A stretch of DNA of 64,000 bases from Nostoc sp. NMS2 (GCF_017115105.1 NZ_JABXKH010000047.1:27365-91364), one strand, 5' to 3'. Shown: positions 34,701 through 44,680, counted from the first letter of the stretch. Notes: generated by a model not told the origin, from the letters alone. Translations and numbers: made by a program.

Positions 34701-35306
34701 ATGCTAGGAAAATTTTTTCACAAACCAGGGAAAGAAGAGGGGGAACGTGTTCCTCCTGGTCAACACTTAGCTAAAGGTTTCCCCGTACTAACTTACGGCG
34801 CAACTCCCCAAGTCAGCATTGAGGAATGGGAGTTTCGAGTCTGGGGTTTAGCAAAACCTGCTACCTTTAGTTGGTCAGACTTTATGGCGCTACCTCAACA
34901 CGAATTCACGGCAGACTTCCACTGTGTAACGCGCTGGTCTAAACTTGATGTCAAATGGACTGGCATTAAAGTTACAGATTTCATGGATCTGATTGAGCTA
35001 GATCCAAAAGTAGCCCACATTATGGAACACTGCTACGGTGGCTACACTACCAATATTTCTGTAGAAGATTTCATCCGGGAAGAAAACTTCTTTGCCTTTA
35101 AAGTTTTTGGTGAAGACCTTCCATCTGAACACGGTGGTCCGATGCGGCTAGTTGTTCCCCACCTCTACGCTTGGAAAAGTGCTAAGTGGATTAATGGTTT
35201 AGAGTTTTTGGCTGGTGAAGAACTTGGTTTTTGGGAGCGCAATGGCTACCATCGCCGTGGTGAACCTTGGGCTGAGGAGCGTTACAGCAACGCTTTTGGG
35301 TTTTAA
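34701..35306 (+). CDS. sulfite oxidase-like molybdopterin oxidoreductase domain protein
   Basis: 201 residues from ATG 34701. FHCVTRWSKLDVKWTGI carries the conserved Cys that ligates molybdenum in the sulfite oxidase/YedY fold. GGYTTNISVEDF, EHGGPMRLVVPHLYAWKSAK and ERNGYHRRGEPWAEERY follow as in the YuiH/YedY-like group. There is no Tat signal, so unlike MsrP/YedY it is probably cytoplasmic. The substrate is unknown. Not linked to an obvious partner gene. Confidence 0.9.
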   Translation: MLGKFFHKPGKEEGERVPPGQHLAKGFPVLTYGATPQVSIEEWEFRVWGLAKPATFSWSDFMALPQHEFTADFHCVTRWSKLDVKWTGIKVTDFMDLIELDPKVAHIMEHCYGGYTTNISVEDFIREENFFAFKVFGEDLPSEHGGPMRLVVPHLYAWKSAKWINGLEFLAGEELGFWERNGYHRRGEPWAEERYSNAFGF

Positions 35307-35387
35307 GAGTTAGGAGTTAAGAAGGGAACAGGTTACAGGTTACAGTGAAGAAAAACTATACCCTATCACCTGTACCCTTTAACCTTT

Positions 35388-36770
35388 TTATCCCAGAAGT
35401 TTCTTTATGAGTGGCAATTTGCCCTCATAAGGAGCGTATCGCCATTTTAAATCTAGCCAGAAGGAGTTTTGCAATACGCTTTTGTTATGGGAAAAGGTAT
35501 CAAAACTTGCTTTGCCGTGATAGTTACCAATACCGCTATCTCCTACCCCACCAAATGGTAAAGAGGAGACACCAACCTGCATCACTGTGTCATTGATGCA
35601 GACTCCACCAGATGAAGTTTCTTGCAAAACTCGCTTTTGCAGGTTTTTGTCTTGAGAAAATAAGTATAACGCCAAGGGTTTAGGTCTAGAGTTAATCAAC
35701 GCGATCGCTTCGGCAATGTCAGTATATTCAATAATTGGTAAAATTGGCCCAAAAATCTCTTCCTGCATTACAGGATCTTCCAACGAGACATTATCAATCA
35801 CTGTGGGAGCGATATAACGCTCTGAAGGCTGGTTTTCTCCACCGATGATAACTTCACCATCTTTGAGAAAATTAACCAATCTATCAAAGTGTTTTTGACT
35901 GATAATCCTGGCATAATCAGGACTACTTACAGGATTATCACCATAAAATTCTTTTAGGCATTTTTTCAGCCCATCTATTAAATCTTTTTTGATTTTTTTA
36001 TTAACTAAAAGATAGTCAGGGGCGATACAAGTTTGTCCAGCATTAATAAATTTGCCCCAAGTAATTCGTCTGACAGTGTGTTCAAGATTAATATCAGTAT
36101 CTACTATACAAGGACTTTTACCACCCAATTCTAAAGTCACTGGGGTGAGATATTTGGCTGCTGCTACCATGATGATTTTGCCGATAGCTGTGCCACCTGT
36201 AAAAAAGATATGATCAAACTTTTCTGCAAGTAGTTTTTGACTTGCTTCCACATCTCCTTCTACGACTGCAATATAAGCTGGGTCAAAATGTTTGGCAATA
36301 ATCTTAGCAATAACACCAGAGGTATGAGAAGCAATTTCTGAAGGTTTGATAATTGTACAATTACCGGCTGCGATCGCACCTACTAACGGTGAGATAATTA
36401 ACTGAAATGGATAGTTCCAAGGGCCAATGATTAAAACAACCCCTAACGGTTCTGGATAAATTTTTGCTGAGTAGGAAAAAAAATCAAAGGAAACGGCTGC
36501 TTTTTTGGGCTTAGTCCAATTTTGAAGATGTTTTATGGCGTAATCGATTTCTTTGATGACACCGATTTCTGTAAGGTAAGCCTCCAATTCTGGTTTATGT
36601 AAATCTGCTTTTAATGCCTCGACTATTGATTGTTCATGCTCAATTATTGCTTGCTTGAGATTTTTAAGTTGCTCAATGCGAAAAGTGACATCTTTAGTCT
36701 TACCAGTCTCAAAAAACTTTCTCTGATTCTGGATAATATCGCCAACATTAGCTAATTCAGTGGTAATCAT
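35388..36770 (-). CDS. aldehyde dehydrogenase (class 3 / fatty-aldehyde type)
   Basis: 460 residues from ATG 36770. The cofactor loop GPWNYPFQLIISPLVGAIAAG, the glycine motif FTGGTAIGK, the general base Glu in LELGGKSP and the catalytic Cys in NAGQTCIAPDY are all present. Length and motif spacing match short class 3 ALDHs that oxidise medium and long-chain aldehydes. The C-terminal KLPLIKKLLG may be a membrane-associating helix. In cyanobacteria such enzymes remove fatty aldehydes arising from alkane or lipid metabolism. Monocistronic. Confidence 0.93.
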   Translation of the reverse strand: MITTELANVGDIIQNQRKFFETGKTKDVTFRIEQLKNLKQAIIEHEQSIVEALKADLHKPELEAYLTEIGVIKEIDYAIKHLQNWTKPKKAAVSFDFFSYSAKIYPEPLGVVLIIGPWNYPFQLIISPLVGAIAAGNCTIIKPSEIASHTSGVIAKIIAKHFDPAYIAVVEGDVEASQKLLAEKFDHIFFTGGTAIGKIIMVAAAKYLTPVTLELGGKSPCIVDTDINLEHTVRRITWGKFINAGQTCIAPDYLLVNKKIKKDLIDGLKKCLKEFYGDNPVSSPDYARIISQKHFDRLVNFLKDGEVIIGGENQPSERYIAPTVIDNVSLEDPVMQEEIFGPILPIIEYTDIAEAIALINSRPKPLALYLFSQDKNLQKRVLQETSSGGVCINDTVMQVGVSSLPFGGVGDSGIGNYHGKASFDTFSHNKSVLQNSFWLDLKWRYAPYEGKLPLIKKLLG

Positions 36771-37086
36771 TGTTTTATATCCTAAAAAACTATGTTTTTA
36801 ATGTATTGTTGGTATCTCAACATATTTAATTCGTCATTTTTTAGTGTTTGACTTTCTAATTTGAATATTTACTTTAAGTAGGTCGGCGCAATTAAAGCTA
36901 ACCGGCTAAGGCTGTCTTTTGTCATTAGTAAAGGTTTTAAGCCAATTTACGTTTCTTAGTGTACTTGGTTTTTTTCGCACTAACTTCTAACTTACTTAAA
37001 GGCTTGGTAGATATTAGTAAAGTTATAATTTATGAAATATCAGGATAAAATATTCCGTAATTCATAAATTATAATTGCTAATTTTC
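36771..37086. other. intergenic region carrying a MITE
   Basis: Most of this stretch is the MITE at 36875-36998. It separates the hybrid kinase stop from the aldehyde dehydrogenase start, both on the minus strand. No gene. Confidence 0.5.
36875..36998. mobile_element. MITE-like element, copy 2 of the TAAGTAGGTCGGCGC family
   Basis: 124 bp, beginning TAAGTAGGTCGGCGCAATTA and ending CTTACTTA. It aligns along its length with 8299-8429, with small indels. Confidence 0.75.
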
Positions 37087-38226
37087 TCATGTTGTGGTGG
37101 GTAAAAGGACAATAAATACACTACCTTTGCCCAATTCAGAATTCAGCAAAATAATGCCTTGATGTGCCTCGACAATTCGGCGAGCAAGGTAGAGTCCTAA
37201 GCCACTACCAGAACTCTTGTGACTACCTTGACGAAATCGTTCAAATATGGTGGCTTGTTCTTCAGTGGGAATACCTGGGCCAGTATCCGCGATCTCAATG
37301 CTAATATATTCAACTGAATTGGATTTTCCTGATAACTGAGATTGACTACTTTTGTCTAACTGGCGTTGAGAAGTTAAACGAATAGTCACAGACCCGGAGT
37401 CGGTAAATTTGATCGCATTGCCGATCAGGTTTGTAAATAGACGATGCAATTCTAAGCGATCGCCCATGACTGTGTTTGATTCTTCGGTAAAATCCAATTT
37501 TAGGGACAGTGCTTTGTCTTGAGCTAGAGGTGCTAATTCTCCAGTCACCTCCTCTAGCAAACGTTCCAGATTAACTGGTTGAAATGCCAAACTTTTGCGA
37601 CCTGCTTCAAAACGATAAACTTCCAGTAAGGTATTGACCATAGTAAGCAGGTTGATATTACTACGGGCCATGATGGCGATTACTTCCTGCATTTGCGGTG
37701 ATAATGTTCCCAACGCACCTTGCTGAAATAGCATCAACATGCGATCGGCCGCCACTAAAGGAGTGCGTAAATCGTGGGTGAGACGAGAGACAAAATCTTC
37801 TCGCTGGCGGGCAATTTCATCACGTTCATCCATACTATGCTTCAAACGCAGGAGCGATCGCACTCGTGCCAGCAATTCATCTACTGTTACAGGTTTACGG
37901 ATAAAATCATCAGCACCCAAGTCTAACCCGTGGGCGACGTTGGGCGCATCGTGGGCAGTTATGAGCAATATGGGGATGTATTGCGGCAGTTTCATCTCTC
38001 CACGAATGTGCTTAGTGACTTCGTACCCATCCATACCTGGCATCATCAGATCCAGTAGAACCAAATCACAAAGAGAAGCTTTCAATTCTGCTAAAGCCGA
38101 AATACCATTTTCTGCGGTGCTAACCGTGTAACCTTCTTCTTCCAAAATAGTTTTGATCAAAAACACGTTATCAGGAGAGTCATCAACTACCAGAATTTTG
38201 CCAGAATGAGAAGATTGTGAAGTCAT
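37087..38226 (-). CDS. response-regulator/histidine-kinase hybrid (REC-HisKA-HATPase)
   Basis: 379 residues from ATG 38226. Receiver domain at about 10-125 with phospho-acceptor Asp in LVLLDLMMPGMDGYE. HisKA with His in FVSRLTHDLRTPLVAA at about 152. The ATPase domain has N-box LFTNLIGNAIKFT, G1 IADTGPGIP and G2 GSGLGLYLARRIV. There is no membrane segment. An N-terminal receiver on a kinase means it is itself controlled by an upstream phosphodonor. It is divergent (277 bp to the ATG) from the TIR-ATPase / ATPase-kinase pair, whose kinase could be that donor. That pairing is inference. Confidence 0.93.
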   Translation of the reverse strand: MTSQSSHSGKILVVDDSPDNVFLIKTILEEEGYTVSTAENGISALAELKASLCDLVLLDLMMPGMDGYEVTKHIRGEMKLPQYIPILLITAHDAPNVAHGLDLGADDFIRKPVTVDELLARVRSLLRLKHSMDERDEIARQREDFVSRLTHDLRTPLVAADRMLMLFQQGALGTLSPQMQEVIAIMARSNINLLTMVNTLLEVYRFEAGRKSLAFQPVNLERLLEEVTGELAPLAQDKALSLKLDFTEESNTVMGDRLELHRLFTNLIGNAIKFTDSGSVTIRLTSQRQLDKSSQSQLSGKSNSVEYISIEIADTGPGIPTEEQATIFERFRQGSHKSSGSGLGLYLARRIVEAHQGIILLNSELGKGSVFIVLLPTTT

Positions 38227-38503
38227 ATAGATGCAAGGTACGGGATAAAAAGTAAATTTTTAGGGAAACTGGTTTATTGGTATAGTTTTTTAGATAGTTC
38301 TCTTAAGTAAACTTCCTCCAAAAAAAAATTGTTTACCAAGAAATTTATATAAATGTGTTTTAAAAACTACTTTACCAAATGTATCAGTAGGTCGGGTATG
38401 GGCTACTAGCAAGTTGTTTAGAGAAAAGTAAAAACTAGCTGCGATTCCGTAAATTGCAATAATATAGTCAAATTTGTCAAAATTCCTGGATATTTATCCG
38501 ACT

Positions 38504-40075
38504 ATGCCAACTTTGCCAGCAGCCAGCAAAAACGCTAGATTTTTCATCAGCTATCGCAGTCAAGATCCAGATTTGAGCCTGGCCCATAATTTTTATGAAG
38601 CTATTAAAGCTGCTGGACACGAAGCATTTATGGCAGGCGAGAGTATTCGCTTAGGAGAAAAATGGCCTCAACGGATTGATGAAGAATTAAAACTGTGTGA
38701 TTACTTTTTGTTGCTGTTGTCTGAGCGATCGGCAACTAGCGAGATGGTGACAGAAGAGGTGAGACAGGCCAAGCAGTTACGGGATAGCAGCGATGAGCAT
38801 AAGCCAGTGATTTTGCCCATTCGCGTTAACTTCTCTTGGAGTACGCCATTAAATTATGATTTGCGGGGTTATTTACAACAGATTCAGCAGCGAGAGTGGA
38901 AGTCGGCTGCTGATACCCCCAAAATTTTACAGGAAATTTTTAGTTTAGTGGCAAACGGGGATGTAGAAAGATTGGCAGATGGAGAGACGAGTAGTGATTT
39001 TTTCCCTTCATCACCCCCTCACCCTCTGACTCTCTCACCGCCTTTGCCAGTGGCAGAAACAGAATTGCCTGAAGGACAGGTGGATTTGGCTTCGGCGTTT
39101 TATATTGAGCGTCCTCCCATCGAATCTCGCTGCTACGAGGCAATTTTGAAGCCAGGATCTTTGATTCGGATCAAAGCGCCCCGGCAGATGGGTAAAACCT
39201 CGCTCATGGCGCGGATTCTTTATCAAGCGTCACAACAAGATTATCTAACCGTGCCTTTGAGCTTTCAATTGGCAGATGGCAAGGTTTTTGCAGATTTGGA
39301 TAAGTTCCTTAAGTGGTTTTGTGCCAGTGTAGGACGGAGGTTGAGGATACCCAACAAATTAGCAGATTACTGGGACGATATTTTTGGCAGTAAGGACAAT
39401 TGCACTGCTTATTTCGAGGAATATCTCTTGCCAGAAATCAGCCAACCCCTAGCATTGGGATTGGATGAAGTTGATCGGATATTTCAACATCCCGAAATTG
39501 CCGCAGACTTTTTTGGGCTGTTACGCGCTTGGCATGAAGACGCTAAAAACCGGGATATTTGGAAAAAACTGCGGTTGGTAGTAGTGCATTCCACAGAAGT
39601 TTATATTCCAATGAATATCAATCAATCGCCGTTTAATGTAGGCTTGCCGATTGAGTTACCAGAATTTAACGCCCAACAGATTCTTGATTTGGCACGAAAA
39701 CATGGACTCAATTGGAGTTTTACCCAAGTTGAACAATTAATGGCAATGGTAGGAGGACATCCCTATCTTGTACGAGTGGCACTTTATCACATTGCCAGAC
39801 GGGATATTACGCTCAATCTGCTTTTGCAAACAGCCCCTACAGAAGCTGGCCCTTATAGCGACCATTTACGTCGGCATTTGTGGAATTTAGAACAGCGTCC
39901 AGAATTATTAGCTGCTATCAAAAAGGTAGTTGCCAATACTAGCCCAGTTCGGTTGGATTCGATACAATGCTTTAAATTACTCAGCATGGGCTTATTGCAA
40001 CAGCAAGGAAATGATGTAACGCCACGTTGTGATTTGTATCGTCAATATTTTTGCGATCGCTTGAGAGTTAGCTGA
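38504..40075 (+). CDS. TIR domain - AAA-like NTPase protein
   Basis: 523 residues from ATG 38504; an in-frame TTG at 38474 lacks a ribosome site. TIR domain at about 10-150 ([46 protein letters not shown]); Glu85 lies where NAD-cleaving TIRs have their catalytic Glu. A Pro/Ser linker at 163-188 reads like translated intergenic repeat. The NTPase at about 195-500 has Walker [12 protein letters not shown] (225-233), Walker B ALGLDEVD (Asp311, Glu312) and GGHPYLV, as in the cyanobacterial AAA_35-type STAND-like module. Its stop overlaps the next start by one base (TGATG). The family suggests a cytoplasmic signalling or defence switch. Confidence 0.9.
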   Translation: MPTLPAASKNARFFISYRSQDPDLSLAHNFYEAIKAAGHEAFMAGESIRLGEKWPQRIDEELKLCDYFLLLLSERSATSEMVTEEVRQAKQLRDSSDEHKPVILPIRVNFSWSTPLNYDLRGYLQQIQQREWKSAADTPKILQEIFSLVANGDVERLADGETSSDFFPSSPPHPLTLSPPLPVAETELPEGQVDLASAFYIERPPIESRCYEAILKPGSLIRIKAPRQMGKTSLMARILYQASQQDYLTVPLSFQLADGKVFADLDKFLKWFCASVGRRLRIPNKLADYWDDIFGSKDNCTAYFEEYLLPEISQPLALGLDEVDRIFQHPEIAADFFGLLRAWHEDAKNRDIWKKLRLVVVHSTEVYIPMNINQSPFNVGLPIELPEFNAQQILDLARKHGLNWSFTQVEQLMAMVGGHPYLVRVALYHIARRDITLNLLLQTAPTEAGPYSDHLRRHLWNLEQRPELLAAIKKVVANTSPVRLDSIQCFKLLSMGLLQQQGNDVTPRCDLYRQYFCDRLRVS

Positions 40076-42156
40076 TGAACACAGCACCAACCCCAGCCTA
40101 CGAATATCAAGTCGGTGGCAGTCTGCCAGCTGATGCCCCTAGTTATGTAGTGCGACAAGCAGATACAGATTTGTATGAAGCATTGAAGGCTGGGGAATTT
40201 TGTTATGTTTTAAATTCACGACAAATGGGCAAGTCTAGCTTGCGAGTGCAAGTAATGCAAAGGCTGCAAAATGAAGATATTGCCTGTGCGGTGATCGACT
40301 TAACGAAGATTGGTAGCCAGCAAGTTACTCCAGATCAGTGGTATGCGGGTGTAGTACGTATTTTGGTGACTAGTTTTGAGCTTTCAGGAAAGTTTAATTT
40401 ACGGAATTGGTGGCGCGATCGCGATCATCTTTCTCCGGTACAGCGATTGAGCGAATTTATTGAAGAAGTTCTACTAGTTGAGATTTCTCAATCTATTGTA
40501 ATTTTTATAGATGAAATTGATAGCCTTCTCAGCCTGAATTTTTCGACTGACGATTTTTTTGCTTTACTCCGGTTCTGCTATAACCAGCGTGTTGATAAGC
40601 CAGCTTACAAACGCCTCGCATTTTGTTTATTGGGAGTAGCTACTCCCTCGGATTTGATTAGAGATAAAAAGCGTACACCGTTTAATATAGGTCAAGCAAT
40701 TGAATTAAAAGGCTTTGAATTACATGAAGTTCAACCTTTACTTGAGGGATTGGTAGGTAAAGTCAATAACCCTCAAGCAATTCTGCAAGAAGTTCTAGAT
40801 TGGACGGGTGGGCAACCATTTCTTACTCAGAAACTTTGTAAGTTAATTCCAAAATATATAGAAGTTTCAGAATTAGAAAATTTGGTACGAGCGCACATTA
40901 TTGATAATTGGAAATATCAGGATGAGCCAGAACATTTTCGGACGATACGCGATCGTATTTTGCAAAATGAACAGCGTGCTGCACAGATGCTCGGGCTTTA
41001 TCAGCAGATTTTACAGCAAGGTGAAGTAGCAGGCGCTGAAACTATTGAACAAATAAAATTACGACTATCTGGTTTGGTAGTTGAACAACAAGGTAGATTA
41101 AGGATTTATAACAAAATTTATAAATGTGTATTTAATCAGAATTGGGTCGATGAAGCATTAGCTGATTTACGACCATACGCTGAGGCAATAACAGCTTGGT
41201 TGTTGTCTAGCTGTAAAGACGAGTCGCGTTTATTACGAGGACAGGCATTACAAGATGCTCAAGAATGGGCAATAGGTAAACAATTAAGTAATGAAGATTA
41301 TCAGTTTTTAACTGCTAGCCAAAAATTTGACAGTATAATACTTCTTGCACAACTTGATATAGCTCGTGGGGAAGGAGAAAGAACCAAAAGAAAATTTTTG
41401 GCTAATGTTTCCCATGAAATTCGCACCCCTCTTAACGGCATCATCGGATTTTTAAAGCTGATTTTAGAGGGTATGGCAGATGACCCAGAAGAACAAAACC
41501 AATTTTTGGCAGAAGCTCACCACTTATCGATACATCTGCTAAATATTATCAACGACATCTTAGATATAGGAAAAATCGAAGCAGGTAAAATGGAGCTAGC
41601 TTTTACTTCAGTCAAGCTAGATCAGCTATTCAGTGATGTCGAAAGTTTCATGCGTCCCCAAGCAGAAATGAGAAATCTCAGCTTTCGGATGCAAATGCCA
41701 GCTACCTCCGATGAAATCATTGTCCAAAGCAACTACCAACGGCTGCTACAAGTTATGCTCAATTTGGTAGGAAATGCCATCAAATTTACCCACGAGGGTG
41801 GCGTTACCGTCAGCGCCGATTTAGTACTCAAAAAGGCAAAGGCGAACTTTCAAGGTCAGCAATTTCCTGGCATGGTGAGAGTGCGTGTAGCAGACACTGG
41901 TATCGGTGTTTCCTTGGACAAACAAGATAAACTGTTTCAATTATTCTCTCAATTAGATGGCTCCCGTAATCGCCAATATGGTGGTACAGGTTTGGGACTG
42001 GCAATATCTCAGAAACTCATAGAAGCTATGGGTGGTGAACTAAATTTTTACAGCGTGGGCGAAGGACTTGGCTCAACAGTCACTTTCACAGTACCACTGT
42101 ATCAATATCCTGTAATTATTCAGCCTGAATTTGAAGACTCACCATCGTTAGAATAG
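40075..42156 (+). CDS. AAA-like NTPase - histidine kinase fusion
   Basis: 693 residues from ATG 40075, sharing one base with the preceding stop. NTPase at about 10-330: Walker [10 protein letters not shown] (48-56), Walker [13 protein letters not shown] (Asp146, Glu147), [12 protein letters not shown] linker of about 80 residues follows. HisKA has His447 in [16 protein letters not shown]. The HATPase has N-box [14 protein letters not shown]1 VADTGIGV and G2 [10 protein letters not shown]. There is no membrane helix, PAS or GAF, so the NTPase module is the only visible input domain. The NTPase is homologous to that of the adjacent TIR protein, so mixed oligomers are possible. Confidence 0.92.
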   Translation: MNTAPTPAYEYQVGGSLPADAPSYVVRQADTDLYEALKAGEFCYVLNSRQMGKSSLRVQVMQRLQNEDIACAVIDLTKIGSQQVTPDQWYAGVVRILVTSFELSGKFNLRNWWRDRDHLSPVQRLSEFIEEVLLVEISQSIVIFIDEIDSLLSLNFSTDDFFALLRFCYNQRVDKPAYKRLAFCLLGVATPSDLIRDKKRTPFNIGQAIELKGFELHEVQPLLEGLVGKVNNPQAILQEVLDWTGGQPFLTQKLCKLIPKYIEVSELENLVRAHIIDNWKYQDEPEHFRTIRDRILQNEQRAAQMLGLYQQILQQGEVAGAETIEQIKLRLSGLVVEQQGRLRIYNKIYKCVFNQNWVDEALADLRPYAEAITAWLLSSCKDESRLLRGQALQDAQEWAIGKQLSNEDYQFLTASQKFDSIILLAQLDIARGEGERTKRKFLANVSHEIRTPLNGIIGFLKLILEGMADDPEEQNQFLAEAHHLSIHLLNIINDILDIGKIEAGKMELAFTSVKLDQLFSDVESFMRPQAEMRNLSFRMQMPATSDEIIVQSNYQRLLQVMLNLVGNAIKFTHEGGVTVSADLVLKKAKANFQGQQFPGMVRVRVADTGIGVSLDKQDKLFQLFSQLDGSRNRQYGGTGLGLAISQKLIEAMGGELNFYSVGEGLGSTVTFTVPLYQYPVIIQPEFEDSPSLE

Positions 42157-42346
42157 AATATTACTCATTTATAGCTTTGCAATCACATCTTACCTAAAAC
42201 CTGATTGCGCTAGAGCGATATCTGGCAACAAGGCGCTCGGTATCTATATTTATTTCCCAGAGTTGAGACTATCTAAAAATTGCTGGAATTCTGCTGTGGA
42301 AGGAATTGCGATCGCACTCTTGACCCAAAATAGGCGATCGCTCCAA

Positions 42347-42721
42347 TTACACAATTTGCACTGACTGAGTGTTAATTTCTGTTAAATTAGCCAATTTTAC
42401 ATCATTCGTAAACAATATTGTATTTAGAGATTTTGCAGTTGCTACAATTATTGCGTCAGGAAGCCTGAGTCTATATTGTTTGCGAAATGCGATTGTTAAA
42501 TTCTTAATATTATTATCAATATCAACAACTGTAATTTTATTTAAAAAATCAATAATTTGTGTTTCTTCTTCTAAACTGAGACTCGGATAAGAAAGCAATT
42601 CAATCTCGGTAATCACTGAAATAAAATATTGTCCTGATGGTAGTGGGTTTACCAAGCGGCCACCCAAAAAGTACAAGACTACATTTGTATCTAAAAAAAT
42701 CAAAGCTTGTGTCAACACCAC
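42347..42721 (-). CDS. vapC: PIN domain toxin, VapC-type
   Basis: 124 residues from GTG 42721, overlapping the antitoxin gene by 10 bp. Acidic PIN residues are in IFLDTNVVLYFL, ITEIELLSY, LPDAIIVATA and LFTNDVKL, so the nuclease site looks complete. VapC toxins cut RNA, often tRNA or rRNA. The overlap with an upstream antitoxin is the usual type II arrangement. Confidence 0.9.
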   Translation of the reverse strand: MVLTQALIFLDTNVVLYFLGGRLVNPLPSGQYFISVITEIELLSYPSLSLEEETQIIDFLNKITVVDIDNNIKNLTIAFRKQYRLRLPDAIIVATAKSLNTILFTNDVKLANLTEINTQSVQIV

Positions 42722-42927
42722 TCATCCCTAATTTGCTTCTGATATTCCAAAGGGTCTTGAGTTAGTTGAATTACACCTGCATAGTGGTTTAAATTAAACT
42801 CTTGTTTTTGTTGAGATTGATGAGCTTCTAATATCTTCTCAATTTGCTGCCAGTCCTGATAATCAATCAACACTGCTACCGGACGCATGGCTTCATCAGT
42901 CACAATTTTTTTCTTAAAAGGTAGCAT
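42712..42927 (-). CDS. vapB: VapB/Phd-like antitoxin
   Basis: 71 residues from ATG 42927 (MLPFKKKIVTDEAMRPVAVL). The frame is open for 32 more codons upstream but these look non-coding. AMRPVAVLIDYQDWQQIEKIL is the strand-helix pattern of Phd/YefM-like antitoxin DNA-binding domains, and the C-terminal half (AGVIQLTQDPLEYQKQIRDE) would wrap the toxin. It overlaps vapC by 10 bp. Confidence 0.8.
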   Translation of the reverse strand: MLPFKKKIVTDEAMRPVAVLIDYQDWQQIEKILEAHQSQQKQEFNLNHYAGVIQLTQDPLEYQKQIRDEWC

Positions 42928-43066
42928 GATTTTGTATATCAGATACAACGTTTTACTATATTGATCGTAACTCCAAGACAGAAAATTGATGATGGCAACT
43001 TTTCCAGGGTAAGAGCATCTCAATTAGGCTTGATACAAGGAGTCAGAAGAATCTAGCTAGAACTGG

Positions 43067-43441
43067 CTGGTTTCACGTCAAAAAAAGCGATCGCCACAAA
43101 CATAAATCTGCTAATTTTCCCTCTTCTACGTGAACCCACATATTGAGCAATTCCATGAGCGATCGCAGATTTGATTGTATACTTAGCAACATATCTTTTT
43201 GCCCAAAAGTTGTCTGCTTTTTGCTCTGTTCCCTGTGAGTTAAGAGTTCCCCGTTGCACCTTCATTTTGTGAGATGTCTGCCAGGTGCGAATTATCACTT
43301 CGTCTACCCTTCACATTGCCTGGGAGTCGGAAGAAATCATGCTAGATGCGCCTAAGTCGTGCAAAATGTCCTCGGCGGATGTGAGATTCGGCAAAAGCGA
43401 CATCTTCAGCGATCGCAGGATCAACATGATGGCATACCATT
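43067..43441 (-). pseudogene. internal fragment of ureC (urease alpha subunit), decayed duplicate
   Basis: About 375 bp aligns with the 49.6-50.0 kb part of ureC, including [19 protein letters not shown] and [19 protein letters not shown]. It has a one-base insertion, scattered substitutions and a 17-bp deletion between two TCGGCG direct repeats. There is no start, stop or flanking urease sequence. It is a relic of a segmental duplication about 6.5 kb from the intact gene. Confidence 0.9.
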
Positions 43442-43497
43442 ACTAATGACCAATGATAGTTTTAGCCGATTAGCTTTAATTGCGCCGACCTACTTAT
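43442..43497. repeat. fragment of the TAAGTAGGTCGGCGC MITE (inverted)
   Basis: TTAGCTTTAATTGCGCCGAC followed by CTACTTA is the reverse complement of the left end of the elements at 8299 and 36875. It directly adjoins the ureC relic, so a MITE may have been involved in that rearrangement. Confidence 0.65.
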
Positions 43498-43622
43498 ATC
43501 TAGATTAATGGTTTGCAAAGGTAAATACTTTCTTGCTTGCCTACGTGGGATAAGTGACGCTAGTGTTAAAAGAAATCGTGCAAACTAAAACCCTCATCCC
43601 AGAAGTCGAGTAGGAAGCTAGA

Positions 43623-43931
43623 ATGGCAATTCCAAATAAAAAAGTAAAATCTAATACAGATATTTTAGATAATAGACGCACCCAAAATCGCATCCAGGTT
43701 CGCATTCCTAAAGACTTGCATGAGGAACCAGTCATTTCACGACTGGTTTCTCACTATGGGATCACAGTCATTATTGCTGATGCTCAGGTAAGCGCAAACG
43801 TGCCACAATATAGCTGCTTCGATCTGGAACTGCGAGGTACTGTTTCTCAGATTGAAAGCGCCCTAACTTACCTGGATGAACTAGATTTAGAAGTTTTGCA
43901 CCAATCCAGCCCTGAAGAAGATGGTTGGTAA
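43623..43931 (+). CDS. NIL domain protein
   Basis: 102 residues from ATG 43623. RTQNRIQVRIPKDLHEEPVI through LVSHYGITVIIADAQVSANV and YSCFDLELRGTVSQIESALT is the ferredoxin-like NIL fold found on methionine ABC-transporter ATPases and in stand-alone cyanobacterial proteins. A small-ligand sensor or regulator is likely, though the ligand is unknown. It is convergent with the response regulator at 44003, with a repeat hairpin between the two stops. Confidence 0.85.
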   Translation: MAIPNKKVKSNTDILDNRRTQNRIQVRIPKDLHEEPVISRLVSHYGITVIIADAQVSANVPQYSCFDLELRGTVSQIESALTYLDELDLEVLHQSSPEEDGW

Positions 43932-43936
43932 TTAAT

Positions 43937-43999
43937 TTTGGATTTCGGATTTTGGATTTTAGATTGATAATCCAAAATCCAAAATCTAAAATCTAAAAT
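43937..43999. terminator. bidirectional hairpin built from heptad-like repeats
   Basis: GGATTTT repeats face ATCCAAAATCCAAAATC across GATTGATA, forming a long AT-rich stem between two convergent genes. Probably terminates both transcripts. Confidence 0.6.
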
Positions 44000-44002
44000 T
44001 CA

Positions 44003-44680
44003 CTATGCCATTTGATTTTCAATCGCCCACCGCGCTAGTTCAGTGCGGTTGTGGAGATTAGTTTTGCCCAACATATTGGACACATGGCTTTCAACCGTGC
44101 GCTGACTAACATTTAGTTCTTCAGCAATTTCCCGGTTAGCTAAACCCCTAGCAACAAACTGGACTACTTTCAGTTCGGTTGGGGTTAATTGCACATCGAA
44201 GGGAACCTGGATGCGGGAACCGTTTTCGCCTCCTTTAGCTTGGTGTTCTTTCCAACGGATAGTTTGTTTCAGCGAAGATTCAACTTGGGCTACGAGTTCT
44301 TCTGGTTCAAAGGGCTTGACCATATAAACATCAGCACCTTTATTCAGACCCTTAACTCGGTCTGCACTTTGTCCCTTAGCTGAAAGGAAAAGAACCGGAA
44401 TCCAACTGGTGCGTTCGTTTTGCCGGACTTGTTCCACAAAAGTATATCCGTCCATTTCCGGCATCATCACGTCGCAGATAATCATGTCTGGAACATCTTG
44501 CTCTAAAATTTCCAGAGCTTCACGCCCATTTTCGGCGGTGATGACTTCGTATCCCCGGAATTCTAAGTAATCCTTCACCAGCAAGATGAGGTTAGGGTCA
44601 TCATCAATCAATAGAAGTCGTTTGTGATCTTTCATGCTGGGCTCTTTCATAGCAGTGGCACTTGTCGCGCTTCGGTCCAT
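44003..44680 (-). CDS. NarL/FixJ-type response regulator (LuxR HTH)
   Basis: 225 residues from ATG 44680; ATGs at 44650 and 44635 are alternatives. The receiver domain has DDD near the N-terminus and the phospho-Asp in MIICDVMMPEMDGYT, with Lys in MVKPFEPEEL. The LuxR HTH at about 160-225 (LTPTELKVVQFVARGLANRE, NVSQRTVESHVSNMLGK) is very well formed. The pattern resembles the conserved cyanobacterial/plastid Ycf29-like regulator, but I do not assign the name. No kinase is adjacent. The 330-bp region upstream probably holds its promoter. Confidence 0.92.
   Translation of the reverse strand: MDRSATSATAMKEPSMKDHKRLLLIDDDPNLILLVKDYLEFRGYEVITAENGREALEILEQDVPDMIICDVMMPEMDGYTFVEQVRQNERTSWIPVLFLSAKGQSADRVKGLNKGADVYMVKPFEPEELVAQVESSLKQTIRWKEHQAKGGENGSRIQVPFDVQLTPTELKVVQFVARGLANREIAEELNVSQRTVESHVSNMLGKTNLHNRTELARWAIENQMA

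Noticed and set aside
43053..43298. 81-residue ORF with urease-like sequence as a real gene
   Set aside because: It is an internal ureC piece with frameshift and deletion, so it is recorded as a pseudogene instead.
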